64,000 nt of DNA from Oscillospiraceae bacterium (GCA_009778695.1 WRFS01000003.1:19974-83973); one strand, 5' to 3'. Shown: positions 1 through 9,274, counted from the first letter of the stretch. Notes: generated by a model not told the origin, from the sequence alone. Program-made: numbers and translations.

Positions 1-11
1 ATCCATTTTTA

Positions 12-2156
12 TTATCCTCCAATAACATTTTCTTCAGTAGTCTTCTGTGGTTGTTCAGCATCTCTTTGTGCTTGATTAATTTGTTCATTGGCACTACTTA
101 TTTCAGCAGATGTTATTCCTGCTTCTTTTCCTTCTGCCACTACGTCATCAATCATCTGTTGTCCTGTTGGTTTATTTTTCCCTAACTCCTCTATTTGTCT
201 CTTTAATTCTATTATTTTCCCTGATTTATCTAAATAGCTAATATTTCCATTTTCCTCAACATCTCTTAATTGTCTTGAAAGAACTGCTATTTTAACTTCA
301 TTTTTTTGTTCTGGTGTTAAATTCATTTGTACAATTAAATCATCTCTTATTTCAATTGGTGCTGAAACTATAATTGAAATAACTTCTTCTTTTGGTATGG
401 CTATCTCTGGTATTCTGTCTTTATATTTTTCAGTAAATTTTAATCTATCTAATATTGGTAGATTTCTAACTACATTGCTTGCATCTTCACTCTTGAAATT
501 TTCATCTTCTAACCTTTTATCATAATATAATGTAGCTATATTATATAATAAATGTGGATTTTCCTTATAACAAGCTTCCTCTGCACTTAATATCTGCATT
601 GGTACTATTTTTTCTTCATACTCTTCTGAATTAATATAGTGTAATTGAGTCACTTTTCTATAAATGTAAGTTGGTGGATATAGATTAGAATTTAATATGC
701 CACCACCAAGATCCTTGTCTTTAAAATTAGGTTCGCTTTTACGATACGCTTTAAGACTTTGCTCCTCTCTTTCTTTTGCTCTATTATATTTGCCAAAAAA
801 TTTACTTAAGGCTTGTTCATCTACCATATCAGCATACTTTACTATAAACTGTTCCGCAGAACAATTTTGAACCATTGGATTTTCATAGTTTCTGCCTAGA
901 ACTTCAAATATTAACCTCCCACGGTTTCCATAGTCTACACCACCACCACGATATGTATCTAAAAAAATATCACTCATGACTTTTGTTCCCAGTTCATTCT
1001 TATGTAATTCTATTTGCTTTTCTCTATATTCGCCTTTAGGCATTACACTTATAGATGCACTCAATAATCTCTGAATATCTTCTGGATTTAATATATCCTT
1101 ATACCTTTCTATATTTTCTAGTAATTTTGCATGATGTTCCAACGTTAATTTCTTAACATCTGCTGGGTTTAATTTATACCCATTTGACTTTATATCCTCT
1201 GGTAACTTTGTAAAAGGTTCTATTATTAATCTTTTGATGTCTTCTGGAGCTACTCTATCTTTATACATTTCTATATATTTGGGTAACTCTGTAAGAGATA
1301 ACTTTCCCATACATTCAATTATGTATTGTGGTAACATTTTATCCCCAAATAGAGTTAATAACTCTTTTGCTTGCTTTTCATTTATATTTAAATGTACATT
1401 CTCTCTCAACTTTTTTGTGTCTTCATCACCTTTTTCATCAACGCCTACATATTCTTTTATTTGTGTAGAGTATTTTTCTATAAAATTTGCATCATCAAAT
1501 TTACGATAAATTGCAAATGCCTCGAACGATTTTAAGTTATGATGTGAAAGAAATTCCATCCTTTTTTCAGATCCCATTTCCTCTAGCACCTTCATTGCTT
1601 CTCCATAAATATTGGTAGACTCAAACATCATATCTAACACTTTTTCTCTGTATTCTGGTGTCGTAAAGCATTCTTTTAAAAGGACTTCTCCACTATCATA
1701 ATGATACGCTTCTTCAACTTTACCCTCAAAAACAAGTACCGTATCATTAATATTATCTGATATTATACTATCTTTATCATTTTTAATCTTTGTTTCTTTC
1801 ATGCGTTCATTTACCCATAAAAGTACTTCATACTTATTTTTGTCTTCTTTTAACCTTCTAAGTATGAAAAAAGGATTCTCAATGGTTCTTTCAATGCGTT
1901 TGTCGTCATTACCACTACCACCATCATAATTGCCACTTTTAAATCGATCATATATGCCTTTTTCATCAAATTGCTTAAATAGTTTCATTCTACTTTCATC
2001 TAGTTTTAGTCCCTTCACTAAGCTATAATAAATATCGTTTTCACTTTTAGCATTTTCAATCTCTTTCAATGTTTTTGCGTCTTGTTTTCTAAGTCTCGCT
2101 TCTTTCCTTCCTTTCAACACGCCTCTTCCCCAGTTTGTTATTCCGTTGATTTCCAT
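12..2156 (-). CDS. Large hypothetical helical-repeat protein (about 714 aa)
   Basis: I do not recognise this protein. It has no signal peptide or membrane segment and is rich in Lys, Glu and Asn, which suggests a soluble cytoplasmic helical protein. The middle holds degenerate repeats of about 30-35 residues with a shared pattern, for example IEMYKDRVAPEDIKRL and IERYKDILNPEDIQRL, and a weaker copy near the C-terminus (TEKYKDRIPEIAIPKE). The tail is Gln/Glu/Ala rich. I place the start at the second in-frame ATG (2156), because GGAGG lies 4-8 bases before it, inside the first four codons of the longer reading frame that begins at 2168. No neighbour suggests a role. Confidence 0.75.
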   Translation of the reverse strand: MEINGITNWGRGVLKGRKEARLRKQDAKTLKEIENAKSENDIYYSLVKGLKLDESRMKLFKQFDEKGIYDRFKSGNYDGGSGNDDKRIERTIENPFFILRRLKEDKNKYEVLLWVNERMKETKIKNDKDSIISDNINDTVLVFEGKVEEAYHYDSGEVLLKECFTTPEYREKVLDMMFESTNIYGEAMKVLEEMGSEKRMEFLSHHNLKSFEAFAIYRKFDDANFIEKYSTQIKEYVGVDEKGDEDTKKLRENVHLNINEKQAKELLTLFGDKMLPQYIIECMGKLSLTELPKYIEMYKDRVAPEDIKRLIIEPFTKLPEDIKSNGYKLNPADVKKLTLEHHAKLLENIERYKDILNPEDIQRLLSASISVMPKGEYREKQIELHKNELGTKVMSDIFLDTYRGGGVDYGNRGRLIFEVLGRNYENPMVQNCSAEQFIVKYADMVDEQALSKFFGKYNRAKEREEQSLKAYRKSEPNFKDKDLGGGILNSNLYPPTYIYRKVTQLHYINSEEYEEKIVPMQILSAEEACYKENPHLLYNIATLYYDKRLEDENFKSEDASNVVRNLPILDRLKFTEKYKDRIPEIAIPKEEVISIIVSAPIEIRDDLIVQMNLTPEQKNEVKIAVLSRQLRDVEENGNISYLDKSGKIIELKRQIEELGKNKPTGQQMIDDVVAEGKEAGITSAEISSANEQINQAQRDAEQPQKTTEENVIGG

Positions 2157-2191
2157 AACTACCTCCATATTTTATTATTCGAAAATTACTT

Positions 2192-2471
2192 TTAGCAATA
2201 GAACTTTATTGTATCTACTTTAAAATGTTTTTTCCATTCAATACATATTAAAAAGTATTCCATAGATATTATTTTTAATAATTTATTCAAATCGTTTCGT
2301 GGAATATTACTATCATTATTTGCAATAACACATCCGCCCTCTTTTTGTTAACCAAATTTTTGTACTATTTGAATAAGGGTCCCCTTTAGATACATGCACA
2401 TGAATTGGTTCATAGTTTTCGTTTGACCAAAAATATATTTTGTATCCTAAAAAACTAAAAATACTAGGCAC
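2192..2471 (-). pseudogene. DUF4160-family small protein, frameshifted
   Basis: The first part reads VPSIFSFLGYKIYFWSNE followed by EPIHVHVSKGD, the usual opening of DUF4160 proteins (role unknown, often paired with a second small gene). The frame then runs into a stop at 2316. In the next frame the sequence continues with the expected second half (EGGCVIANNDSNIP, then DLNKLLKIIS and FLICIEWKKHF), ending at 2192. Removing one A from the run of five at about 2342-2346 restores a single frame. The GTG start at 2471 has GGAGG eight bases upstream and gives the normal N-terminus; the ATG at 2501 would lie inside the upstream gene. Either a real pseudogene or a sequencing error in a homopolymer. 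Confidence 0.75.
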
Positions 2472-2733
2472 TTTCAGCACCTCCAGCTCTTGCGAATTCA
2501 TAAATTAAAGGAACATTATGTTCAAGAAATTCTATAAAAAATGCGATTTCCTCGTCTGAAACATTATCTCTTATTATTAATTCATATGTTGGCAATACAA
2601 ATCTTGCCGACATAAACCCATTATTAATAGGTTTTTCAAAATGGACTTCTACTTTTTCTACACCATCTTCTTCAAAAATTTGTGTATGCAAAATTTCTGT
2701 TCCATCACCTAAAGTCACATATGGATATAACAT
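2464..2733 (-). CDS. Small conserved-type protein paired with DUF4160
   Basis: This 89-aa acidic soluble protein begins MLYPYVTLGDGTEILHTQI and carries a strong AAAAGGAGG ribosome binding site. Its 3' end overlaps the GTG start of the following DUF4160 gene by eight bases, so the two are translationally coupled. Small partners of about this size commonly precede DUF4160 genes; DUF2442 is the usual one, but this sequence does not clearly match it. Function is unknown; a toxin-antitoxin role is only a guess from size and coupling. Confidence 0.7.
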   Translation of the reverse strand: MLYPYVTLGDGTEILHTQIFEEDGVEKVEVHFEKPINNGFMSARFVLPTYELIIRDNVSDEEIAFFIEFLEHNVPLIYEFARAGGAESA

Positions 2734-2895
2734 ATTAAATTACCTCCTTTTCATGTAATATTAATATTCACCGTTTTGAATATACAATACTATTGTAACA
2801 GAAAACTTATGTAAAATCAAACCATTTGAATATAAGCCATGATTATTTCATCAATTTTGTCATAATTGACAAAATGACCCTGATTATAAACCATA

Positions 2896-4758
2896 TCACT
2901 CCGTTATTATCGCTTTAAACTTGCAATTTTCCATGCACATACCGCATTTGATGCACTTATATGGATCGATAATGTGTGGTTTTCCTACTTCGCCTGAAAT
3001 TGCATTGTTTGGGCAGTTTCTTTTGCATAATCCGCAGCCTTTGCAGTTTTCTGGTATTATTTTGAATTCTATCAAGGCTTTGCATTCTCTTGCTGGACAT
3101 TTTTTATCTTTAATGTGTGCTATGTATTCGTCTCTAAAATATCTTATCGTACTTAATACAGGGTTCGGTGCTGTTTGACCAAGCCCGCATACAGATGCTT
3201 TTCTTATTATTTCGGCAAGTTGTTCAAGTTTGTCTAGGTCTTCCATTTCTGCTTTTCCTGTTGTGATTTTTTCTAGTATGTCTAACATTTTTCTTATTCC
3301 AATCCTACACGGTGTGCAGTTTCCACATGATTCATCTACTGTAAATTCAAGGTAGAATTTTGCTAAATTAACCATGCATTTTGAATCGTCCATTACAATT
3401 AGTCCGCCAGAACCCATCATTGAGCCGATTTTGTTTAAATTATCGTAATCAATCGGAGTGTCTAAGTTTTCTTCTGTAATGCATCCCCCTGAAGGTCCTC
3501 CTGTTTGTGCTGCTTTAAAGCCTCTGCCGTCTGGAATTCCTCCACCTATATCAAATATTATTTCTCTTAAAGTTGTTCCCATTGGAACTTCTACAAGTCC
3601 TACATTGTGTACATTACCGCCCAATGCAAATACTTTCGTTCCCTTTGAAGTTTCTGTTCCCATGCTTGCATACCACTCGGCTCCGTTTAAAATTATGGTA
3701 GGAACGTTAGCGTAAGTTTCAACATTATTTATTAATGTTGGTTTTCCCCATAATCCACTAGTTGCAGGAAATGGTGGCTTTATTCTTGGTTGTCCTCTTC
3801 TTCCTTCTATCGACTCCAACAGTGCTGTTTCTTCACCACATACAAAGGCTCCTGCTCCTATCCTAATTGATACGTCAAATTCCATTTGTGTGCCAAATAT
3901 GTTTTTGCCTAATAATCCATATTTTCTTGCTTGGTTAATTGCAATTTGAAATCTTTTTACCGCAATTGGATATTCTGCTCTTACATAGATATATCCTTGG
4001 TTTGCGTTCGTTGCATAGCCTGCGATTATCATTGCTTCTATAACAGAGTGCGGTGTGCCTTCTAATACGCTTCTATCCATGAATGCTCCGGGGTCTCCTT
4101 CGTCAGCATTGCATACAACGTACTTTTGGTCTGCTTGGGCATTTTTTACAAATTCCCATTTTTTGCCTGTTAAAAATCCTGCTCCGCCTCTTCCTTTTAA
4201 TCCTGAATCCGTAACAGTTTTTATTACTTCTTCTGGTGACATTTCTGTTAGTACTTTTTCTAATGCTTTATATCCATCAAAGGCTATGTATTCATCTATA
4301 TCTTCTGGGTTTATTCTTCCACAGTTTTTTAATACGATTCTTTTTTGTTTTTCATAGAAAGATAGTTCGTCTAGTTTTTCTACCAATTTATTGTCTAATT
4401 CTTTAACTAGCAGTCTTTCAACGACTTTTCCTTCTTTTATATGCATGTTTATAATGTCTTCTACGTCTGTTTCTTTTACCATAGAGTAGAAGGTGTCGTC
4501 AGGTTTTATAATAACTACTGGTCCTTTTGCACAAAGTCCAAAACAGCCTGTTTTTACGACTTTTACGTTTTGGATGTTGTCTTTTATTATTATTGCTTCT
4601 AGTTTTGATATTATGTCTTGTGATTTTGAGGACATGCAGCCTGTGCCTCCACATACTAGTATGTGTTTTTCGTTTGTGTCTGGTTCTATGCAGTCTCTTA
4701 TGCTTAATTCTTTTATCTTTTGTTCTCTTATATTGTTGATTTCTTCTCTGGTTTTCAT
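2896..4758 (-). CDS. hndC: NuoF-like NAD(P)/FMN flavoprotein subunit with ferredoxin tail (HndC/HydB type)
   Basis: The protein joins three parts. Residues 25-100 form a thioredoxin-like [2Fe-2S] domain (CGGTGCMSS, then TGCFGLCAKG). The centre is the NuoF core, with the FMN/NAD glycine loop GRGGAGFLTGKKWEF and NADEGDPGAFMDRS, followed by the N3-type cluster motif SCGNCTPCRIG. The C-terminus has two [4Fe-4S] motifs (CKGCGLCKRNC and CIKCGMCMENC). This layout is that of electron-bifurcating or NADP-reducing hydrogenase beta subunits. I chose ATG 4758, preceded by AAAGGCAGG; the upstream 20 codons look non-coding. A NuoE partner lies upstream but no catalytic hydrogenase or formate dehydrogenase subunit follows. 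Confidence 0.9.
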   Translation of the reverse strand: MKTREEINNIREQKIKELSIRDCIEPDTNEKHILVCGGTGCMSSKSQDIISKLEAIIIKDNIQNVKVVKTGCFGLCAKGPVVIIKPDDTFYSMVKETDVEDIINMHIKEGKVVERLLVKELDNKLVEKLDELSFYEKQKRIVLKNCGRINPEDIDEYIAFDGYKALEKVLTEMSPEEVIKTVTDSGLKGRGGAGFLTGKKWEFVKNAQADQKYVVCNADEGDPGAFMDRSVLEGTPHSVIEAMIIAGYATNANQGYIYVRAEYPIAVKRFQIAINQARKYGLLGKNIFGTQMEFDVSIRIGAGAFVCGEETALLESIEGRRGQPRIKPPFPATSGLWGKPTLINNVETYANVPTIILNGAEWYASMGTETSKGTKVFALGGNVHNVGLVEVPMGTTLREIIFDIGGGIPDGRGFKAAQTGGPSGGCITEENLDTPIDYDNLNKIGSMMGSGGLIVMDDSKCMVNLAKFYLEFTVDESCGNCTPCRIGIRKMLDILEKITTGKAEMEDLDKLEQLAEIIRKASVCGLGQTAPNPVLSTIRYFRDEYIAHIKDKKCPARECKALIEFKIIPENCKGCGLCKRNCPNNAISGEVGKPHIIDPYKCIKCGMCMENCKFKAIITE

Positions 4759-4846
4759 GGTTTTCCTGCCTTTCTTAACATATTTTATTTCTATAAGAAT
4801 ATCTGAACGTAACTTCAATGAGAAATTATCTGCAATGGTTCGCTCC

Positions 4847-4949
4847 AGTGGTTGGTGTATCTTTTAAAAAAATTCCCTCCAGGTCAAGGGGTAATCCGTA
4901 TGCCTCAAAGGGCTGTCGGGCAATTTTTTTAAAAGATACACCAACCACT
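4847..4949 (-). repeat. Covarying hairpin element, copy 1
   Basis: A perfect 28-bp inverted repeat (4847-4874 with 4922-4949) encloses a 47-nt loop. Read on the minus strand the loop contains CGACAGCCCTTTGAGGC and CCTGGAGGG. It sits between the two co-directional electron-transfer genes, so it would be part of their transcript. The flanks GCG/ATAG are shared with other copies. Confidence 0.9.
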
Positions 4950-4983
4950 CACGCTATTCTATATCCAGTATTTTTTTCTTTTT

Positions 4984-5472
4984 TTATTTCTTCTTGTACT
5001 CTTCCAGTACTTCTCCTACTTTTTCCACTGTTGCTCTGCCGTATACTTCGCCGTTTATTGTGAAAACTGGGGCTAAGCCACAGGCACCTATGCATCTGGT
5101 TGGTTCTAGTGAGAATTTACCGTCTTTTGTAGTTTGCCCTAGGTCTATTCCTAATTCAGTTTTTACTTTTGAAAGTATTCTTTCTGCTCCTTTTACATAA
5201 CATGCTGTACCTTGGCATACACGTATGTTGTATTTTCCTTTTGGTTTTAAAGAAAATCTGGCATAAAAAGTAACAACCCCGTAGATTTCTGCAAAAGGTA
5301 TTTGCATTTGTTCCGAAATGTATTGCATAATGTTTCTAGGAATATATCCTACATATTCCTGTACTTCGTTTAGAACTTGTATTAGGTTGCTTTTATCGTG
5401 TTTATATTCATTTATTACTTCGATTATTTTTTCATCAATTTTTTTATGTTCACATTTGTTATTTTCCATCAT
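4984..5472 (-). CDS. hndA: NuoE-like [2Fe-2S] subunit (HndA type)
   Basis: This 162-aa protein is a NuoE/24-kDa-type thioredoxin-like ferredoxin. Four cysteines ligate the [2Fe-2S] cluster in the pattern CQGTAC and then RCIGACGLAP. The helical N-terminus (VLNEVQEYVGYIP) is typical of the family. It should pass electrons within a complex containing the NuoF-like protein encoded next (start 4758). The hairpin element at 4847-4949 lies between the two genes. The ribosome binding site AAGGAG precedes the ATG. Whether the complex is a hydrogenase cannot be told, since no catalytic subunit is in the window. Confidence 0.9.
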   Translation of the reverse strand: MMENNKCEHKKIDEKIIEVINEYKHDKSNLIQVLNEVQEYVGYIPRNIMQYISEQMQIPFAEIYGVVTFYARFSLKPKGKYNIRVCQGTACYVKGAERILSKVKTELGIDLGQTTKDGKFSLEPTRCIGACGLAPVFTINGEVYGRATVEKVGEVLEEYKKK

Positions 5473-5550
5473 TTTCTCCTTTGCTTACATTTTTATTATA
5501 TATTATAACTTTTAAAAAGACAAGCAGTTTCGACAATTTCTAATATTTTC

Positions 5551-6663
5551 CTACACAAATTCCTCCCATGTAATATTGGCATAGTCGAGCCCTAATTCAG
5601 TTAATTTTAAGTGATTATCCTCAATGCAAACCAATCCTTCAGTTTCCAGAACTTCAATAACTTCCTTAAACATAATTCTTGCGTCTTCTTTAAATTTAGT
5701 TTTAAATTTGTTTAAATTCACACCCTTTATTCTTCGTAACCCCAGCATAATATACTCTCTCATTAAGTCGTCTTCGTCTAAAAGTTCCTGAATATTTATA
5801 TTGCCTAGACGATCTGTAGTAGATATGTATTCCTGCAAATCGTCAGTATTAGAATATCTTATATGCCCCGCAAACGAACTCGCAGACAGCCCTACACCAA
5901 CATACACTCCTTGCTCCCAATACCAATTATTATGCTTTGATTCAAACCTTTTTTTAGCAAAGTTAGAAATTTCATAATGTATGTACCCTGCCTCTTCTAG
6001 TTGTTTTTTTATTAGCCAATACATTTTTCTCTCTGTTATATCTGGAACTAATTTAATTTGATTTTTACGTACTTTTTCATAAAGTACAGTTCCCTCTTCC
6101 AATGTGAGAGAATATGTAGATATATGTTCTGGCTTCAGATTAATTATATCATTTAAAGATTCCCTTACATTTTCTAACGTTTGGTTTGGTAGTCCAAACA
6201 TTAAATCCACACTAATATTTTTAAACCCTATTTCTCTTGCCATATGATAGGTTTCTAAAAAATCATTATACGTATGAATTCTGCCTATTTCTTTTAACAG
6301 ACTATCGTTAGTTGATTGCAATCCGATACTAAGCCTATTTATTCCCACATCGAAATACGTTTGCAACTTATGTTTGGTAACTGTTCCTGGATTTACTTCT
6401 ATAGTTATTTCCTTAGTATTTGTTGTGTCAAATAACTTAAAGATTTCTTTTATATATTTTTCATTAATTATAGACGGAGTACCTCCACCTATATAAATTG
6501 TTCTAAAACAACAATTTTTTTGACTAATACTTGAAATTTCTTTTTTCAATACCTTAATATATTTCTCAATATAACTGTCTTTGTCTGAAAAAGAACAAAA
6601 GTCGCAATAATAACATTTACTTTCACAAAACGGTATATGTACATATAATCCTATATTTTTCAT
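5551..6663 (-). CDS. hemW: Radical SAM heme chaperone HemW
   Basis: The 370-aa protein opens with MKNIGLYVHIPFC, then C13-x3-C17-x2-C20, the radical SAM cluster motif, followed by a fourth cysteine (C23). The motif YIGGGTPSI and the segment VNPGTVTKHKL fit the HemN/HemW fold. Length and the compact N-terminus fit HemW, the heme-binding chaperone, better than the longer HemN oxidase; HemW proteins are often mislabelled as coproporphyrinogen oxidases. It starts with a GAGGGCGAT ribosome binding site and stands alone between unrelated genes. Confidence 0.9.
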   Translation of the reverse strand: MKNIGLYVHIPFCESKCYYCDFCSFSDKDSYIEKYIKVLKKEISSISQKNCCFRTIYIGGGTPSIINEKYIKEIFKLFDTTNTKEITIEVNPGTVTKHKLQTYFDVGINRLSIGLQSTNDSLLKEIGRIHTYNDFLETYHMAREIGFKNISVDLMFGLPNQTLENVRESLNDIINLKPEHISTYSLTLEEGTVLYEKVRKNQIKLVPDITERKMYWLIKKQLEEAGYIHYEISNFAKKRFESKHNNWYWEQGVYVGVGLSASSFAGHIRYSNTDDLQEYISTTDRLGNINIQELLDEDDLMREYIMLGLRRIKGVNLNKFKTKFKEDARIMFKEVIEVLETEGLVCIEDNHLKLTELGLDYANITWEEFV

Positions 6664-6717
6664 ATCGCCCTCACTTTAAATTTTTTTATATTTATTTTAT
6701 CACATATTTGCATCTTT

Positions 6718-8163
6718 TTATACTATTATTCTATTATTTTTATCAGCTAATTTAATTTCTTCTTTTCTATATGAAGAAATACGATATTCATTTTTATTGT
6801 CAAATATTATGCTAATTGATTTTGTATACAGCATATCTTCTTTTGGGCTGAACTCTTCTATGTCCAAACTGGCATTGCATTTTTTTAATACTTCAAATGT
6901 ACTCATAAATCCAATTCCTGTACCCCCAGTTTCTTCATGAGTAGTTATTCTTTTTAATCCTAAATTAACAAGTGTATTTATTTCGAACTCTATCCCTGTA
7001 TCGCTTACAGAAAGCTCATAGTATTTGTTAAATTTACCTAATTGTACTAATATTTTCCTGTTTTTTTGATTATTCCCAGATTTTATTGCTATAATGGCAT
7101 CTTTTATATGATCTGCAATCATTATTTCCAAATCCTTTTTGTCTACCATATTATTTATCATACAATTAATGTCGTCGTCAATACTTAATTCAAATTCTAT
7201 TTTGTTTGTTATCACTTCCCCTCTCATATATTTAAACATATTGTCTATACTAAAAACATCTGTTGCTGGCAAGTTGTTTTTATCAATGGCATTATTTTTA
7301 CTTAATTGGTCTTTTAACTCACCAAGCTCTTCTATTAGTTCATTGCTGAATTCCACATTCATGTTTGCAACATAATTATAAACTGATTTAATTTTATGGG
7401 ATGTTTCATGCATCTTCTTTGTAAGCCTTTTATGCTCTTCATCTAATTTATCATATTGTTCTTGCTTTTCCTTATTTTCAGCATTAAGTTTGTTTATTAT
7501 TTTTTGAGTTTGCAGTGATTTATAATATGACCTAAAGGACATGAATATTAATAGCCCCATAAAAATACCTGTTATTATAAAAACAGAAATTATATCTACC
7601 TTTTGTAATTCTTCTGTCGGTTTTAATAACATTATATAGTATAAAATTATTTCTGCACTTATTATAAAAAGAGTTACATTCAAAATCTCTAATTTATTAC
7701 TATTATTATTTAAAAATGAAAATCCATTACTTAATCGTTTAATTCTTGAAAACATAAAAACTAAAATAATCTGTATAGTATATATTGCAATTAGATTTAC
7801 AAGTACATTCTCTTCCCCTTGTAATTTTCCAATTAAATAATATACAATTGCACCGCTTATGATATATGCTATAAAAGTAATTGCATACGAAATCATAATT
7901 ACAAACATTGAATTACTTATTATATTCTTCGTTATTTTTGATAGTAAAATACCATATATCAAAGCACCAATTACTAGTATAATAATAAAATTAAATTCTA
8001 AATATTTTAATAGTGAATATACAAAAGATATTACTAATATTGATACACTAAGCACGATAATATTATTACCTTTATTATTAACTATTTTTAAAAACAATAA
8101 GCACACACAACTGTTTATGGAAATTGTTTGAATTAAAAACTTAATAATGTCTTCTGTAATCAT
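6718..8163 (-). CDS. GHKL-type membrane sensor histidine kinase (AgrC-like architecture)
   Basis: The first 220 residues hold about six to seven hydrophobic segments with almost no extracellular domain, as in AgrC-type peptide sensors. A coiled-coil linker (KLNAENKEKQEQYDKLDEEH) leads to a candidate phospho-acceptor in MHETSHKIKSVYN. The C-terminal ATPase has DTGIEFEI and a G-box GGTGIGFMS. The N-box is unusual: DHIKDAIIAIK replaces the normal Asn-containing motif, so catalytic strength is uncertain. GGAGG precedes the ATG at 8163. A 15-codon peptide gene and a Spo0A-like regulator lie immediately upstream in the same direction. Confidence 0.85.
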   Translation of the reverse strand: MITEDIIKFLIQTISINSCVCLLFLKIVNNKGNNIIVLSVSILVISFVYSLLKYLEFNFIIILVIGALIYGILLSKITKNIISNSMFVIMISYAITFIAYIISGAIVYYLIGKLQGEENVLVNLIAIYTIQIILVFMFSRIKRLSNGFSFLNNNSNKLEILNVTLFIISAEIILYYIMLLKPTEELQKVDIISVFIITGIFMGLLIFMSFRSYYKSLQTQKIINKLNAENKEKQEQYDKLDEEHKRLTKKMHETSHKIKSVYNYVANMNVEFSNELIEELGELKDQLSKNNAIDKNNLPATDVFSIDNMFKYMRGEVITNKIEFELSIDDDINCMINNMVDKKDLEIMIADHIKDAIIAIKSGNNQKNRKILVQLGKFNKYYELSVSDTGIEFEINTLVNLGLKRITTHEETGGTGIGFMSTFEVLKKCNASLDIEEFSPKEDMLYTKSISIIFDNKNEYRISSYRKEEIKLADKNNRIIV

Positions 8164-8313
8164 TTCCAGAGATTCCTCCGAAATGATTATATATTATTCC
8201 AAATAAATAAGCAAGTTATATTAAATTTCGAGTTAATTTTTACCTCACAGTATAAACTCAATTTTTTTTAAAACTTGCTAAATCAAAAAATTAAAAATTA
8301 TATTCCCCCTATT

Positions 8314-8361
8314 TTAATTTCCCCACATGTATTTCATAAGCCAATTTAAAAAATCGTTCAT
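8314..8361 (-). CDS. Candidate 15-aa signal or leader peptide
   Basis: In the 300-bp space between the kinase and the Spo0A-like regulator, the minus strand has AAAGGGGT followed about 8 bases later by ATG and an open frame MNDFLNWLMKYMWGN ending in TAA. The peptide is amphipathic and Trp/Met rich, with no signal peptide. Its position beside a multi-pass GHKL kinase suggests a signalling, leader or membrane-active role, but no AgrB-type processing protease is nearby. Real expression is unproven. Confidence 0.5.
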   Translation of the reverse strand: MNDFLNWLMKYMWGN

Positions 8362-8464
8362 AAAATTATACCCCTTTCTTTTTTAAGAAAAGGATATACT
8401 TTTTATAAAAAATATTTAGTAACAAATTTTAATAACTTTATATCAAAAATGATTACTTTTGTTT

Positions 8465-9274
8465 CTATTTAAAAAATTCATTTACTTTAATAGCATAATA
8501 ATATATGAATTCATTTACCGTAGGAACACCCGTATTGTGATAAACTACTGCTGTATACTGTTCTTCTAATGTTTCTATAGTAGACTTTCTCCAAGCATGA
8601 TAAATTGCTGTTTGCATTACTTTAATCACATTAGCATGCGATTTTTTATACTTACTTTCTAACATTTTTACTGCGGGATATTCAACATTTTGTATTCCAT
8701 TTTCAATAAGATAATATATTGCATCAAATAAATACCTTTTACCTCGTAAGTTGTCCCCAATTCCTATAATATCCAGCTCTTTCGTAATTCTATTTTGAAT
8801 TCTTTTTCTTTTCACCTCTTCTGTATCTATATTTTCTATGTAACTTTTTCTCAATTTTCTTTTTGTATTCACTAATTCTATTAATGTATTAACTACAAAT
8901 TCTGGAGAATAATCTTGCTTGTTTTTATAAAATATAGAAGGAACATTGTAGCTATATATAAAATCATATGCTATTTCCGAATCTAATTTTGTTGTTACCA
9001 CAACTACTGGTTTATCATCTATTTTAAGCATTTGTAATTCTTTTAAGAATTTATATCCCGAACCAACCCCGTAATGCAATTCCATATCCAAAATTACACC
9101 ATCTGGAGAATGTGTTTTTACATAATTTAATGCTTCATCGCTAGAATTAGTCACAGCAATCAACATTGCCTTATCTTTAGTTAAAAAATATTCTTTAAAA
9201 ATATCACTTTCTATTTTATCATCTTCTACCAATAGAACTGAAACATCCTCAAAATTATCTTCATCAATAATCAT
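8465..9274 (-). CDS. Spo0A-like response regulator
   Basis: The N-terminus is a receiver domain: VLLVEDDKIE holds the acidic pair, ILDMELHYG the phospho-acceptor Asp, VVVVTTK the Thr and FYKNKQ the Lys. Residues 165-269 match the Spo0A DNA-binding domain pattern (IGIGDNLRGKRYLFDAIYYL, YKKSHANVIKVMQTAIYHAW, TVNEFIYYYA). It is divergent from Spo0A proper and is not next to spoIVB, where spo0A usually lies in Firmicutes, so I regard it as a paralogue or diverged Spo0A. GGAGGCAAT precedes the ATG. The likely partner kinase is encoded downstream. Confidence 0.85.
   Translation of the reverse strand: MIIDEDNFEDVSVLLVEDDKIESDIFKEYFLTKDKAMLIAVTNSSDEALNYVKTHSPDGVILDMELHYGVGSGYKFLKELQMLKIDDKPVVVVTTKLDSEIAYDFIYSYNVPSIFYKNKQDYSPEFVVNTLIELVNTKRKLRKSYIENIDTEEVKRKRIQNRITKELDIIGIGDNLRGKRYLFDAIYYLIENGIQNVEYPAVKMLESKYKKSHANVIKVMQTAIYHAWRKSTIETLEEQYTAVVYHNTGVPTVNEFIYYYAIKVNEFFK

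Noticed and set aside
5551..6663. Oxygen-independent coproporphyrinogen III oxidase HemN
   Set aside because: The length, N-terminus and lack of a heme biosynthesis context fit HemW better.
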